In this document: positions 45,690 through 57,287 of the stretch, piece by piece
Layout: every line of letters begins with the position of its first letter
Numbering within the stretch: position 1 is the first letter of the stretch
Assembly: GCF_004664715.2 (NCBI RefSeq)
Contig: NC_051065.1
Span: 145,843,987-145,907,986, forward strand
Origin: Peromyscus leucopus
Taxonomy: Eukaryota > Chordata > Mammalia > Rodentia > Cricetidae
Direction: 5' to 3'
DNA: 64,000 nt
Position numbers and translations under genes: made by a program
Notes under the pieces: generated by a model
Database searches by the model: none
Seen by the model: the letters and a program-made list of their open reading frames with translations, nothing else
What the model was told of the DNA's origin: nothing

Positions 45690-45930
45690 CACTTCGTTTT
45701 GTTTTTAGTTGGCATGCTGCTGATGGAGCCCAGAGCCTTGCACCGGCCAGACAAATGCTCTACCACTGGAGTACAGTCCCAGCCTTTGCTTAGGCTCACC
45801 CCGCCCCACCCTTGAGACAGAATCTGTCTTTAGCCTTGGCTGGAACTCACTCTGGAGACCACACTGGCCTTGGACTCACAGAGATCTGCCTGTCTCTGCC
45901 TCCCAAGTGCTGGGATTAAAGATTTCACTA
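45690..45930 (-). mobile_element. ID/B4-like head plus B1 SINE, reverse
   Basis: atggagcccagagccttgca and gctctaccactggagtacag (tRNA-like), then tggaactcactctggagacc and tgctgggattaaag (B1). Confidence 0.75.
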
Positions 45931-45954
45931 AAGATTAAAGATGTGGCCAAGTTT

Positions 45955-46044
45955 TGTTTTGGTTTTTAAGACAGAGTTTTACTGTATAGCCCTGGCTAGT
46001 CTCAAACTCTCCATCCTCCTGCCTCCACTTCCTGAGTGCTGGAT
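45955..46044 (-). mobile_element. B1 SINE fragment
   Basis: taagacagagttttactgta, cttcctgagtgctggattac. Confidence 0.75.
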
Positions 46045-46635
46045 TACAGGTGTGAGATTGTTCATTTTATGTGTCATTCATGTTGGACGACAGGGCTCAA
46101 CTGGTCAAACGTTTGGTTGGATGAGATTTACAAGAAATTGGCATACTCTGCGTAAACCAGGTTATGTGGGTGGCTATCATCCACATCATCCAGTCTGTTG
46201 AAGAACTGACTAGAACCTGGACAAACTTGAACTGCAGCATGGACCCCTCCCTAGGTCTCTGCCCTGATGGCCACCTGCAGTCTGGACTCATTAAAACTCT
46301 AAATACAAGGTCAATTACTTTAGAGTCAATCTCTCTGGCTCAGCAGTTAAAAGGACATGATGCTCTTCCAGAGACCCGAGTTCAGTTCCCAGCAGCCACA
46401 CCACATGATTCACAACTGCTTTTCTAACTCCAGCGCCAGGGGCGCCCTGACACCCCTGGTCCTCATGGCCACTGCACCCATGAGCACATACTCCCACTGA
46501 GACATAATTAAAAGAATTTTTAAAAGATCTCCTTCACTCTGCTCCTGCCATCTCTCCCTCTTTCTTCCTCTCTCTCACCCACACCCACCTACACACCTCC
46601 TATTATCGATCCTCTGTAGAACCCTGACTAACACA
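46045..46635 (+). mobile_element. MLT1-like (MaLR) LTR split by a B2
   Basis: The 5' part has the remains of ...caactggtcaaacg, ggatgagattta, gtgggtggctatcatccaca and agtctgttgaagaactgac. The 3' part ends gaaccctgactaacaca, typical of the MLT1 3' end. A plus-strand B2 occupies about 46322-46525 between them. Assigned from memory of the mammalian MLT1 consensus. Confidence 0.55.
46322..46525 (+). mobile_element. B2 SINE nested in MLT1-like LTR
   Basis: tctctggctcagcagttaaa, cttccagagacccgagttca, taactccagcgccaggggcg. Confidence 0.82.
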
Positions 46636-46879
46636 GCCTCTATAGCCATCACACACTAGGAGTGTTATATCTAGATGGCTTCTCGATGTCGTCAACTGCA
46701 CGCCTTACACAAAGCCTTGCCAAGTCTCGTCCCTTCCAACTTCCATGTGGTTCTCAAGCAGCTTGCTTTGGTGAGAGCCACGGCTTCACACAAGTTCCCT
46801 ATCACTGAGTCATGCCTCGGCCCTCGAGCAGCTTTGGAGAGGCTGTGGTGGAAAGGGATTTGTCCACTAAGAACACAGT

Positions 46880-47035
46880 TAACCCCAGCACTCAGAAGGC
46901 AGAGGTAGGGAGATGATCTCTGTGAGTTCGAGACCAGCCTGGTCTACAGACCTAGTTTCAGGACAGCCACAGTTACACAAAGAAACCCTGTCTCAAAAAA
47001 AAAAAAAAAAAAGGGAAGAGGAGGAGGAAGAGGAA
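46880..47035 (+). mobile_element. B1 SINE, 5' truncated
   Basis: ttaaccccagcactcagaag, tgtgagttcgagaccagcct, ctgtctcaaaaaa, followed by a purine-rich tail. Confidence 0.9.
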
Positions 47036-47529
47036 GAAGAAGACACACACAGTCCCACAGTTTCTGTAATTACCCTTCCACTGGTTGGGGCACACTGGCA
47101 CACTGATTCATGCGTACATCACTGAAAGGTAAAATATCCCTATCTTTACACTCAGAGAAAGACGTTCCTGTTGTGTCCACATGCTTCTGATGGCAAACTA
47201 TGCGACAAGTCTAACAGACAAAAGTGACTAAAACATGGAGGTGCCCTGAGAGAGGGCTCACCCCGTAGATGAGGGACAGAGGCCACAGGTGGCCAGGGTA
47301 GGAACCAGGCCCACCACACTTGGGAAGCCAGACACTCCTGGCCACGCAAAGCACTGGAGGACACAGACACATGGCCACCAGGGGTTCCCCCAGGTATCTA
47401 CTTGTTCCCTTCTTCCTTTGGCTTCTCCAGGAGCAAACCACCACCTTCCCGTTCTCACCCTCCATCTCCTCAGACAGATCTCATCAAAATACCACTTCAT
47501 ACACCATTTTGTTGTTTCAAATCTCATAC

Positions 47530-47620
47530 TGTAACTCGTCTAGAACTCACTGTGTAGCCAGGCTGTCCTCAAACTCAAGGCAATCCTCCTGCCTCAGCTT
47601 CCTGAGTGGTAGGAAGCTGG
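47530..47620 (-). mobile_element. B1-like SINE fragment
   Basis: aactcactgtgtagccaggc, gcaatcctcctgcctcagct. Confidence 0.65.
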
Positions 47621-47894
47621 GAATGCTTTCTATTTACACCAGGAAGTAGGGACGTGCTCTCAGCTAAGAATGATCTTGGGAGTAGAGGTCAGGACATCCT
47701 TTAGGTTGTGACTGCCTAGGGCCTGAGAACTCACGAAAGAGCTGCTCGATCTGTCCTCAGTCCATCCTTCCAACACGTCTTATCATCCCTCATTGTGAGA
47801 CAGAAACTGAAGCAAGGGTCAGGCCTTGAGGCTTGTCAGTGAGACCTCAGCCCTAGAACTGACCTTTCAACCAGATCTGAGGCGTTTCTCAAGG

Positions 47895-48225
47895 ACCTAT
47901 GGATTACAGGCTTGGTCTCCAGCACCTGGAGCTAAAATGGAATCTTCTGGAGGCAGAACCTAATGGGAGGAAATTAGGTCATTGGGGATGGACCCTTGAA
48001 GGGGATAATGGGACCCCAACCAATATCCTCTTCTTCCTCTCTCTTCCTTTCTTGACTATACAAGGTGAACACCCCCCACTATGATGGACCACTGCAGACC
48101 CAATAGTCAGGACCAGGACCTCAGAAGAAACCTACCTACAAAAACATGAGCCTAAGTAGATGTCTCCTCCTTTAAGGTGATTAGTCCAGGTATTTTGTCA
48201 CAGTGATGGAAAGCTGACTCAGAAA
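47895..48225 (+). repeat. MaLR-type LTR-like sequence
   Basis: Stretches attaggtcattggggatgga, cccttgaaggggataatggg, ctttaaggtgattagtccag and tattttgtcacagtgatgga resemble rodent or mammalian MaLR LTR modules. No duplication or intact termini were found. Confidence 0.45.
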
Positions 48226-48857
48226 GGCATCGCAGTAGAGCTCTCTGGAAGCCCCTCCTGGAGATGCACAGGTGCGTGCATGCATGGATACAAATGTGCA
48301 ACCTCCCAAAGGGTCCTGGCCTCTGCTGCCCCTCCCCCCTACCACCCAGGAAGGAACAAAGGAGTGTGAAAGAGGATGACAATCCTGCTACAGGGAGCAT
48401 CACAAATCTTTGCTCTCACTGAGAGGAAAAGTTAATTAACCCTCCACAACTACAAAGAAAAAATAAATAAATAAGCCACAGAACAATGAGAATAGTGTGC
48501 TAAGATTTGTGTGCAAAATGGGAAGAACGGGACAGAATGTGATTGTTTGCTTAGATGGAAAGATGCCTCCAAAATCTGTAAAGACGGTTGCCTCTGGGGG
48601 AGAGAGCCTGCCAGAAGAGAAGGAAGGAGACATTCCAGTGTGTTCCCTTCTGGGCCTTTTGGAAACAGTTGAAGAAGGAAACATGGAAGCTTGGCATACA
48701 GCTCAGTGGTGGGCACTTGCCTAGCTGGCCCTGGGTTCTGTCCTTAGCATCGGAGAAAGAAAAAAAGCAGTAAATATAAAATGCACACGAGTGCTTGGTG
48801 CTACGAGCAGCAGATTACTTAAGGTGCCCCACAACTGAGCTCTAAGATGAGCAAATT

Positions 48858-48950
48858 CTTTTGTGTGTGTGTGTGTGTATGTGTTGCTGGTAACTGAACC
48901 CAGGTCTCATGCATGCCAGACAAGTGTTCCATCACTGGACTACATCATAA
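48858..48950 (-). mobile_element. ID/B4-like SINE fragment
   Basis: (GT)n, then gctggtaactgaacccaggt, catgccagacaagtgttcca. Confidence 0.6.
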
Positions 48951-49959
48951 GGGGACTTCTTCAAGGGATTCACAGACTAAAGGCCTAGGGGCTGGGGGTC
49001 AGGATCCCAGGACTCCTTAGAGACGGTCATCCTTCTAGCAGGTGGCCTTTTTGTTCCTTTTTTCTGTTATCTTCTTGCTTCTGCCCATTGCCAAGAGGCC
49101 CAGCTCACTGTTATTCTCTGGTCTGGTCACATCCCTGGCCACCAAATCTGCACCATGGTTCTGTCAGCCTACAGTCAGGCTGCCCTTGGGCTGGTATCCA
49201 ATCCTGTAAAAGCAGCCAGTTGTGGGTCAGGACAAGAAACAAACAGGCCTTAGAGACAGTTGCCAAAAGCCTGCAAAGTTTCTCCCCGAAAATGATTATA
49301 GGCAGAGTTGTCTCACCGTACACAAACAGCCCCAAGACACAATGGATTCTGGAGCCTATGTTCACCTCCCCAGGTCTCACCTGAACTGGAGCACTGCCTC
49401 TCCCAGATATGTTCTTGTGAACAAAGACCAGGATACAATGGACTGTGATCTTTGTTCCGAAGAAGGTTCACAGTCAGACACACCTGGCTGCAAACGGTCC
49501 TTGTCCCTCTCCTCAGCTCTGTTCTGCCCCCTTTGCCAAAACTCTAGCAGTGGTGAAAGACCGGCAGTTTGGGGTAATCCACACACAAAAAAACAGAGGC
49601 ACATAGATCACAGTAAGCACATAGGATTCCAAATCAAAAGTCCTGGGGTTTCTACCCATGCCACTCATTAGCAATTGTGACTTTAGGCAAGACATTGAAC
49701 TTCATAGAAACTCGGTATCTTCAATGATGATTGAATCATGACACCTAATTCCTCAAACCATTCTTAAAAAAAATAATATGCATGACAATGGGACAGGTCA
49801 AGACAGTGCAAAGTTTCTTCCATCTTATATTCAATTTTCTGGGGCCATTTTAGGTTTATCTAGAGTTTGATCTCCTTGATGGAAAGCCCTTGATGGGAAT
49901 GGAAAATTACCCAACTGTATTCTAGGAACCTGAGATAAAGATGCCCCAGCTAACTTATC

Positions 49960-50149
49960 TTAGCTTCTGTTAAACTGCTTACTTGCACAAAACCTCCCCC
50001 TCCAGCTGCTGAGCCAGATACCAGAATGTGGTTTTTGCCTTTTAAACCCCCTTGCTCTAAACACTTGGCATTACACTTGGGTCCAGACAGCTGGAATAAA
50101 GATTTCTCTAAACTCTGTCTGAGCATTCATCTCTGGTGAGCTCCCCATA
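49960..50149 (+). mobile_element. ERV1-like LTR 3' portion
   Basis: gccttttaaacccccttgct (TATA-like), a ggaataaag signal near 50093 and an end tccccataaca resemble a gammaretrovirus-like LTR. The 5' boundary could not be placed. Confidence 0.35.
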
Positions 50150-50184
50150 ACAATAAAGCCAGCCTACTAGTTGTTCATAGTAGG

Positions 50185-50236
50185 GGCTCTGATCCAACCT
50201 CTCTTGCATGCTAAGCAAATGTTTTACCACAGAGCC
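50185..50236 (-). mobile_element. ID/B4-like SINE interrupted by the 50243 LTR
   Basis: gcatgctaagcaaatgtttt and accacagagccatatcc are the reversed tRNA-like head; the sequence resumes after the LTR at 50706 (atatccctctgtgg). Confidence 0.5.
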
Positions 50237-50242
50237 ATATCC

Positions 50243-50705
50243 TGTTGTGGAATATTATTTTAAGGTGTGTTACTTTTCTTTGTGTTGCATTTGTTTAATC
50301 CTGTGAAGCTGTGTTACTTTGCCTGTCTAAAACACCTGATGGTCTAATAAAGAACTGAACAGCCAATAGCAAGGCAGGAGAAAGGATAGGCATGGCTGGC
50401 AGGCATAGAAAATATATAAACAGGGAAATCTGGGGAGTAGGGGAGGCAGAGAGATCTAAGAGCAAGAGAAGAAGGGGGATGTCAGGGGCCAGCCACCCAG
50501 CTACACAACCAGTCACGGGATAAGAAAGAAAGGTATACACAAATAGAGAAAGGTAAAAGCCCAGAGGCAAAAGATAGATGGGTTAAGTTAAAGTTAAGAA
50601 AAGCTAGCAAGAAACAAGCCAAGCTAAGGTCAGGCATGAATAAGCCTCTGTGTGTGATTTATTTGGGAGCTGGGTAGCAGGCCCCCAAAGAGACAACCAA
50701 CAACA
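50243..50705 (+). mobile_element. Solo LTR, MYS/ERVK-like, TSD atatcc
   Basis: 463 bp with ends TGTTG...CAACA (inverted) and exact 6-base flanks atatcc at 50237-50242 and 50706-50711. It contains a CCAAT box (gccaatagca), a TATA-like aaatatataaac and a late aataag near the 3' end, giving + orientation. I recognise the body (ggtgtgttacttttctttgtg..., aaacaccTGAtggtctaat) as a repeat common in muroid, especially cricetid, genomes; the family name is from memory. Confidence 0.85.
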
Positions 50706-50869
50706 ATATCCCTCTGTGGTTCCCTTTTCTGTCTTCCCTCAGCATCATAGTCATATACTTTTCATTTTATCCCCACCTATTACTCCGGGCTCTTTGGTCA
50801 TAAGTCATAGCACACCCTATTCTGACCGACCAGTGTGCGAACAGAAATGTTTTGGCTTTACTTTTGTAA

Positions 50870-51140
50870 ATGTGAGTGTGTCGTGTATATGGCTGTGTAT
50901 ATGTGTATGTGTGTTGATATGTGTGTGCATAGTGTGCAGGTATGTGCACACATGGGTGCGCATGCATGTAGAGGTCAGAACACAACCTTAGGTGTCATTC
51001 TCAGAAATGCTACCCATATGTCTTTTAAGAAAACATCTCTTGCTGGCTCGGAGCTCATTGGCTGGCCATGGAACCCTAGGATTCCTCTTGTCCCTGCTGC
51101 CTCCAGTGAGGAGTGTCTGGTCTTGGATTATTATCAGCTC
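50870..51140 (-). mobile_element. B3-like SINE, reverse
   Basis: tgtatatgtgtatgtgtgtt, catgcatgtagaggtcagaa, cttgctggctcggagctcat. Confidence 0.65.
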
Positions 51141-51819
51141 TGACGTCCTCAGTGTCAGGTATATTTTGAGATGTATTTTTTCCCCTCCTTAAGTCACCAG
51201 ATACCACTTAAGCACCTACTATCTGTCCATCCGGTCACGTGTTGGGCATGGAGAAACATTAGCGAACAAGACAGACCAGTTCCTTGTTCTTCTGCACCTT
51301 GCAGCCTGATAGTGGAGGAGGATAATAAACCTAATGAATACGAATAGTACAGGGCTTGGTGTAGTTCAGTAGAGCTCTTCCCTTGCACGTGTAGGGCCCC
51401 AGGCTTCATCCTCATTACCACGAAAAATAATAATAGTGCACAAGTACATCACACAGTGTGTGAGGAGGTGATAAACGCCATGAAAACTCACACAGGGCCA
51501 ATTAAAGGTGGTCCAGCGTGCCTGTGTGGTAATAGAGCACACTTCTGGTGGAGCAGTGAAAGTCGGTCTCAAAGAAGGCTCTACAGCAGGAAAGGACTTC
51601 TCTCTGGAGACAGCAGAAGAGGAAGCAGAAGAGAGAGCAGCAGGTACCAGAGTGTTCCGGAAGCAAGACATTCATCTGGGTGGACTGCGTGAAAGATAAA
51701 GACAAGAAATAGTAGTAGAGTCAGAGCCTGGTGGCTGGCCCAGCCTACCCTGGCTCCTTAGGAGGCTGAGGCAGGCCTGTAAGTTCAAGGCCAGCCTGGG
51801 CAATTTTTTTTCTCAAAAT

Positions 51820-52160
51820 AATGTTTAAGGGGGGGGGGTCCGTGATGATAGTTCTGTCCGTAAAGTCCTTGCCTTGCAGGCACCATCATGAATGTGATCC
51901 CCCAGAACCTTTGTACAAAAGCCCATATGGTGGCACAGACTTCCAATACAGCATCAGGGAAATGGGAACAGGCAGAATGGGCAGAATTCATAAGCGCTCT
52001 CTAGCCAGCCTGCCTAGCCTACTTGGTGAGCTCTGGACCAGTGAAATAACTGCCTGAAAAAAAAAAAAAATAGGAAAGCAGGCAACACCTAAGGAATAAT
52101 AGCCTAGGTTGTCCTCTGTCCTCTACACATATGTACATACAAATATGCACACACAATATT
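51820..52160 (+). mobile_element. B3-like SINE
   Basis: gtaaagtccttgccttgcag, gaatgtgatcccccagaacc, ctgtcctctacacatatgta. Confidence 0.65.
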
Positions 52161-52264
52161 TTTTAAGAGAGAGGCTAGGAATATAGCTTGGTAGCATAAA
52201 AAACTTTAAATATTAGTCTTTTCTGTTAAACACTGTGAAACTTGTGTTTATGACAAGAAATTTA

Positions 52265-52402
52265 GATCTTTTTTTGTCTGTACCAGATCTCATTATAGAT
52301 GGTTGTGAGCTACCATGTGGTTACTGGGAATTGAACTCGGGACCTCTGGAAGAGCAGCCAGCAGCCAGTGCTCTTAACCTCTGAGCCATCTCTTCAGCCC
52401 AG
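52265..52402 (-). mobile_element. B2 SINE, reverse
   Basis: taccagatctcattatagat, ggttgtgagctaccatgtgg, cttaacctctgagccatctc. Confidence 0.88.
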
Positions 52403-52489
52403 AATTCAGATCTTTTTATCTCTCCTACTTTGTAAGATTTTCATGCAAATGTTTTAATGCTCCTGTCCAGACCAGCCAAGCCTTTTTTT

Positions 52490-52648
52490 TTTTTCCCTGT
52501 TTTTTGAGACAGGGTTTCTCTGTGTAGCTTTGCACCTTTCCTGGAACTCGCTTTGTAGACAAGGCTGGCCTCAAACTCACAGAGATCTGCCTGGCTCTGC
52601 CTCCCGATTGCTGGGATTAAAGGCGTGCGCCACCACTGCCCGACAAGC
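52490..52648 (-). mobile_element. B1 SINE (young cricetid type)
   Basis: ttttgagacagggtttctct, gtagctttgcacctttcctg, gattaaaggcgtgcgccacc. Confidence 0.96.
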
Positions 52649-53554
52649 CTTTTCTTAAACAGATGCCCAGTGCATTCTCAGACCTTAAGTAGCTAAAGTG
52701 GCCAACCTCTCCCCCGTTTTCTTCAATTCCTTTGGACAGGAGTATTTTAAAACTAGCCAGTCTTAAAAGACTGTGAGGTCCCACCCCAGCCAATGAGAAA
52801 AAGAGAGTCACCGCCAAGCGTGCTTCCTGCCTCGGTGTCCTTGCACACTCTCATGATCAAGAGTGAAGTCTGGCCTTCTGGAGACACTTCAGTGGGAGTT
52901 TACTTCTTGCACTGTCTATTGTATGCAAGACTCTGGGCTCAATCTTCAGTGCTGTCAAAAACAGAAGAAGAAGAAGAAAGTGAGGTCAGAAAGTGATTCC
53001 GGTAGAAGATATGGATACATCAAGAGTATGTGGACACTGCTTCAGCTATTCATTGCTGCATAACAAATGTCCCCCAAACTCTGCAGCTAAAACAAGAGCA
53101 CATTCCTGTGAGTCAGGAATCTGGACACATCTCAGAGGAGTCCCTCTGCTTTAGTCTCTCCTGGGCTGAAAACCCAGGTGCTGGCCAAGACACACCTGGG
53201 AACCACCATTAGACATTTCATTAGCATACAAAAGGGTGCCACCCATTTCAGAGAGTCCTAAGAGTTTAGGAGTTATATGCCAGAAAACTGAGATGAAGAC
53301 CAAATATATACACTTCACAACCATACACATTTACACATTAGTTAAGATTCCAAAGAAACTAAGTCTAAAAATCCTAGAGATACTACAGACTGTTAGAGCC
53401 TGACTAACTAGAAAGGGCTTGATTATGGCAAGAAGGAATTGGAGGTGGAGACCCAGAAACACTCTGGAGGAGACTCTCCCATAAGACTCCAGAAGGCTCT
53501 GACCAAGCCAACGGGTTAATCCCTTGATGATTCATATTATGATGGTGTTGATGC

Positions 53555-54010
53555 AAGAACACAACCCTTACCTCAAAGGAGGTAAGTGATAGTTTATTCT
53601 GGAGAGAACTATGAGTGTTCCTAGCCAGGGAACACAGATTCAAGGGCCCCACATTCCACATTCTGGCATGGAAGCAGCTTCATGAAGGTTTTATAAAAAC
53701 AGAGCAAAGGAAACCATAGATCAGGACAAACCGGTGGATAGCAGAGAGGTGGATCACAGCAAGGTAGAAACAGCTCAGCTCTAGAACTTAGATGCTATCC
53801 GACAGAATTCTTAGCCTTTTGACTAATAGAAACCAGAGGTTTGTTTATAGAGTCCAAAGGATTTTTAATCTGTTAATCAGAGGGCATTAGGTTTGAAACT
53901 TAGGTGGGCAAGGAATGTATTTAGAGAGTAAGATAGCCAAAGACAAATTGCAATTAGGCTCTGGACCTGCAACATTCCAACCTAATCATATCACTGCAGT
54001 TATAATCAGT
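53555..54010 (-). mobile_element. Possible antisense ERV-derived sequence
   Basis: AT-rich, with gtgatagtttattctggaga at its left side, which resembles the reverse of an LTR R/U5 end. No termini or duplication were resolved; it may simply be unique sequence. Confidence 0.25.
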
Positions 54011-54049
54011 CAGTCAGCCTCTGCAGACACAGCTTCTTTCCAGGAACTG

Positions 54050-54550
54050 CTCACAATGGCACTTTGGGGAAGTGATAGAAACTAGGAAATGGGACCCAGG
54101 TAGAGGAAGTAGGTCACTGGGGACCGGCCTTTGAAAGGTCCGTCTTGAGAACTTCTTTGGAGGGTCTACTGGAGAAACACCACAACTCAAATAGCCCTGA
54201 GTGGAGAAAATCTCCTCTCTTGGGGAAGGCAGCCTTCCTCAGCCAAGCGAGCTGTTTTGACCACACAGAACACCCTGAGAGGGGAGGGAAGAACGGAAGA
54301 GTCGGCCAGCTGACCAACCAAAGAAACCTCTGCAACCGGTGGAGTTACAGGTGTCACAGTCGGGTGGCCTTCACATCCTGGAGGGTTTATCTCACAGTCT
54401 GTCTTTCTGTGCACCAGGAGGTGAGCTGCTGTGCTCTGACTTACACTCACGCCATCATGTTCCATCTCACCATGCAGACTCAGAAGCAATGAAGCCCAGA
54501 TATTTCCCCTTTAAGCTGTTTTCTCTCCTGTATTCCATCACGTGGTGAAA
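54050..54550 (+). repeat. MaLR-type LTR-like sequence, diverged
   Basis: Shares aagtaggtcactggggaccg, ggtgagctgctgtgctctg and ccatcatgttccatctcacc type modules with the 47895 element class. Weakly supported. Confidence 0.35.
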
Positions 54551-54716
54551 GATCCTTTAGTAGCCCACCTTTTATTTCTGTGTCTAACCTAACACATTCC
54601 TCAGAATGTGCCCCCAGTCTAGCAGACTTCCAGACTCCACCACTACGGGAAGCTACAGGTGACATCCGAACCCTATAGAAGAGATTTCTCCTCTTTGCTG
54701 TAGCCCCCTGTACGGG

Positions 54717-55078
54717 TCGTTTTTCTGTTGCTGTGATTAAATAGCGTGAATAAGGCAACTGATGGAAGGAAGGTTTATTTGGCCTTCAGTTCTGGAGGGA
54801 AGAGTCCAGGATGGCGGGGGAGCAGGGCATCAAGCCGCAGACTCAGGGGCTGGAGCCGCGGCCGAGAACTCGCCTTTTGAACCACAAACCGGAAGTAGAT
54901 CGAGCACTGGGAATGATGCAAGGCATTGGAAACCTCAAAGCTCGCCCTGAGGGACAGACAGCCTTCCTCCAGCAAGGCCACAACTCCTAACCCTACCCAA
55001 ACAGAACCAACTGAAGACCAAATATTCAAACACCTGAGCCTACTAGAGGGGACAGGCTCATTCAGATCACCACACCCA
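54717..55078 (+). repeat. Diverged rodent interspersed repeat
   Basis: Modules tttctgttgctgtgattaaa, aaggcaact, ggtttatttggc, cttcagttctggagggaa and ttcctccagcaaggccacaa resemble the same broad class as the 39690/40621 copies. Assigned by visual pattern only. Confidence 0.5.
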
Positions 55079-55319
55079 CCTACCTGATGGTCCAGCAACA
55101 GGATTGGTAAGTGTCATGATGACCTGTTGTGTCACTACCAAAGTTCATGTACCTTCTTCCACAACGGAGCATATGAGTCAGGGTAACACGAATCCGTAGT
55201 CACAAGTCTCGGGAGCTCATATTTAGCCTATGATGAATATTTTCTGGTTTCCTTTGAGGTAACGTTGTTATTTTATGTCAACACACAATACCACCTCCTC
55301 CTCCTTCTTCTTCCTTTTT

Positions 55320-55475
55320 CTTTTAGACAGGGTCTCTACGTAGAACTGCTCTACATAGTCCTGGCTGTCCTAGATCTCACTCTGTAGACCAGGCTGGCCT
55401 CAAACTCACAGCAATCCTCCTGTCCCTGCCTCCCAAGTACTGGGATTAAAGGCTTATGCCACTACACCTGGCCTA
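55320..55475 (-). mobile_element. B1 SINE
   Basis: ctctgtagaccaggctggcc, caagtactgggattaaaggc. Confidence 0.92.
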
Positions 55476-55961
55476 AAAAAAAAGGGTTTTTTTTTATTTA
55501 ATTTTAAATAACAACAAAACAAAAACACTCCAGCAACAAGAGCTTATTTAAAAAACAAACAAACAAAAAGCCTCACCTTGAAAACCCCAAGGAGTCACAT
55601 CAGATTGTGTGTCAGAAGCCTTTGGCATCCGTCAATGACACTCAGACAGGCCACACTCAGAAAACAGGGAGTGTAGCTGCTAAGAGCAAGGAAGGCAGAC
55701 ACAAACTACGTTCAACAGTCTGGAGAGAGCAGCAGGCCTTGCAGCCCTCAGAGCTGACGCAAGAGAAAGTGTAAGAAAATGAAGCAAGAAGATGTAGCAA
55801 ACCACTTCCCCTTGGCTCCTGGTTCCAAACACTCTGACCTTTTCCCTGTTCTTTCTTGTCACCAGGTGGTCTCCAGCCGGGGGCCTTTGCCTTGAATGTC
55901 TTCTATGAGCGTCAATTCTCTCTCTCTCTCTTGTTTTTTTGTTTGTCTGTTTGTTTGGTTT

Positions 55962-56110
55962 GGTTTTTCGAGACAGGTTTCTCTGTGTAGCTTTTGGAGC
56001 CTTTCCTGGAACTCACTCTGTAGTCCAGATTGACCTCAAACTCACAGAGATCTGCCTGCCTCTGCCTCCCGAGTGTTGGGATCAAAGGCGTACGTCACCA
56101 CCGTCCATCT
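55962..56110 (-). mobile_element. B1 SINE
   Basis: tttttcgagacaggtttctc, gtagcttttggagcctttcc, gagtgttgggatcaaaggcg. Confidence 0.95.
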
Positions 56111-56171
56111 TATTTTTCTCTAGTGCTCACCATCTCCCAGAATTTTGTGTATTGTTTTTATTAGTAACTAC

Positions 56172-56523
56172 TGTTACCACTTGGGAAGGTCATGGTCGCA
56201 ACAGAACCCAGTATCAATATCAGAGCTTTATTAGTAGGAAGAGGGGTGGGGACAAGGGAACCAGGCCTGGGAAGCAGCACATGCAGAGAGAGAAAGACAG
56301 TGGGGGGGGGGAGCAGAACAGGGAGGGAGGACGGGGTCTGAGTCACAGCTCTGTAAGGTGCATGTGGGCTTACAGAACTATGCCACGCATGCGCAGATTG
56401 TGTGACCACGCATATGTAATCACCAGCGCACACTGATGACATAAGGCGCAAGACCCCTTGTCTCGCTCCTGAACTGCACATGTGCGGTCATGCAGCTGGA
56501 GCGCGGGTGGCAGAATCCTAACA
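56172..56523 (-). mobile_element. Solo LTR, IAP-like (class II), antisense
   Basis: 352 bp with inverted ends TGTTA/TAACA, flanked by actac on both sides (56167-56171 and 56524-56528; extendable to 6 bases if the terminal A is shared). On the minus strand it reads from a U3 with gcgcatgcg and gcacatgtgc motifs to a polyadenylation signal (aataaagctctg) and a U5 ending in gtggtaaca. Length and layout resemble rodent IAP LTRs. Confidence 0.8.
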
Positions 56524-56814
56524 ACTACTGCCTTCCAACAGTCTGGAACAGTGCCTGGAACATAGCAGGCACTCGAGAAACATTTCTGGAGTGGTGAATA
56601 AATGTATCCAACAGCTAGGCCTGATTGATGGTGATGCCTGTGGTTCTTCCAGCTACGTTGAAGGCTTGGCCTGGAGACACAACATCCAGGGCTACCTGGG
56701 CCAGAGTAAGAACAAGGCCAGCCTAGGCCACTTAGCAAGACCCTGTCTCAAAAGAGGGGGAAAAGCGAAGCGACTTTCATAATTGTACAAGGGCTAGTGT
56801 GAGAGCCAGTTACA

Positions 56815-57270
56815 TTTTAAGTTTTAATTACTGTGCCTAAGAGATCCATGAAACAAACATGTCCCTGATTTGCACACCTCTTGCTCAAGGGCAGATAGTT
56901 CCAGAAATACTGGAAGCTGTTGTTTATGGGAGATAACAAGTCGCATGTTTTCACTCCCCTAAACAAGTTTGCTTGCCCCATCTGCACCAGATGTGCTTGG
57001 TCACATGTGGCGGGAGATTCACAGGCAGGAAATACATCAGAATGTATGCTGGCCTCTGATTGGATGTAGGCTGAAGGTACATCAGGATGTATGCTGGCCC
57101 CTGATTGGATCTGATAAGAAATATTGAAGCTGCTATAAACTGTGACTCAGGGCCATTTTTTCTGGGAACCCAGAGATGGACCTGGCCAGAGCCCATCCAC
57201 CTGGCCAGAATTTAACTACGTCTTGCTTCAAATTTGGCTTTAAATTGTGGTGGTGCTCTTATTCTCAACC
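56815..57270 (+). mobile_element. LTR-like sequence with internal duplication
   Basis: It holds two copies, about 43 bp apart, of acatcagaatgtatgctggc and the following ctgattggat (CCAAT box in reverse), then a TATA-like ctataaactg near 57133. This looks like an enhancer-repeat U3 of an ERV1-type LTR, but no termini were resolved. Confidence 0.4.
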
Positions 57271-57287
57271 AGTGGGATTAACTCTGG

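Larger units (their letters stand above)
47640..49950. other. Intergenic sequence, mostly unique
   Basis: Apart from the MaLR-like stretch (47895-48225) and an ID-like fragment (48858-48950), I see no recognisable repeat. The open frame at 49222-49671 (+) has no recognised family and is not called. Confidence 0.5.

Noticed and set aside
49222..49671. 149-codon open frame
   Set aside because: No family recognised and low-complexity composition; a chance frame is more likely.
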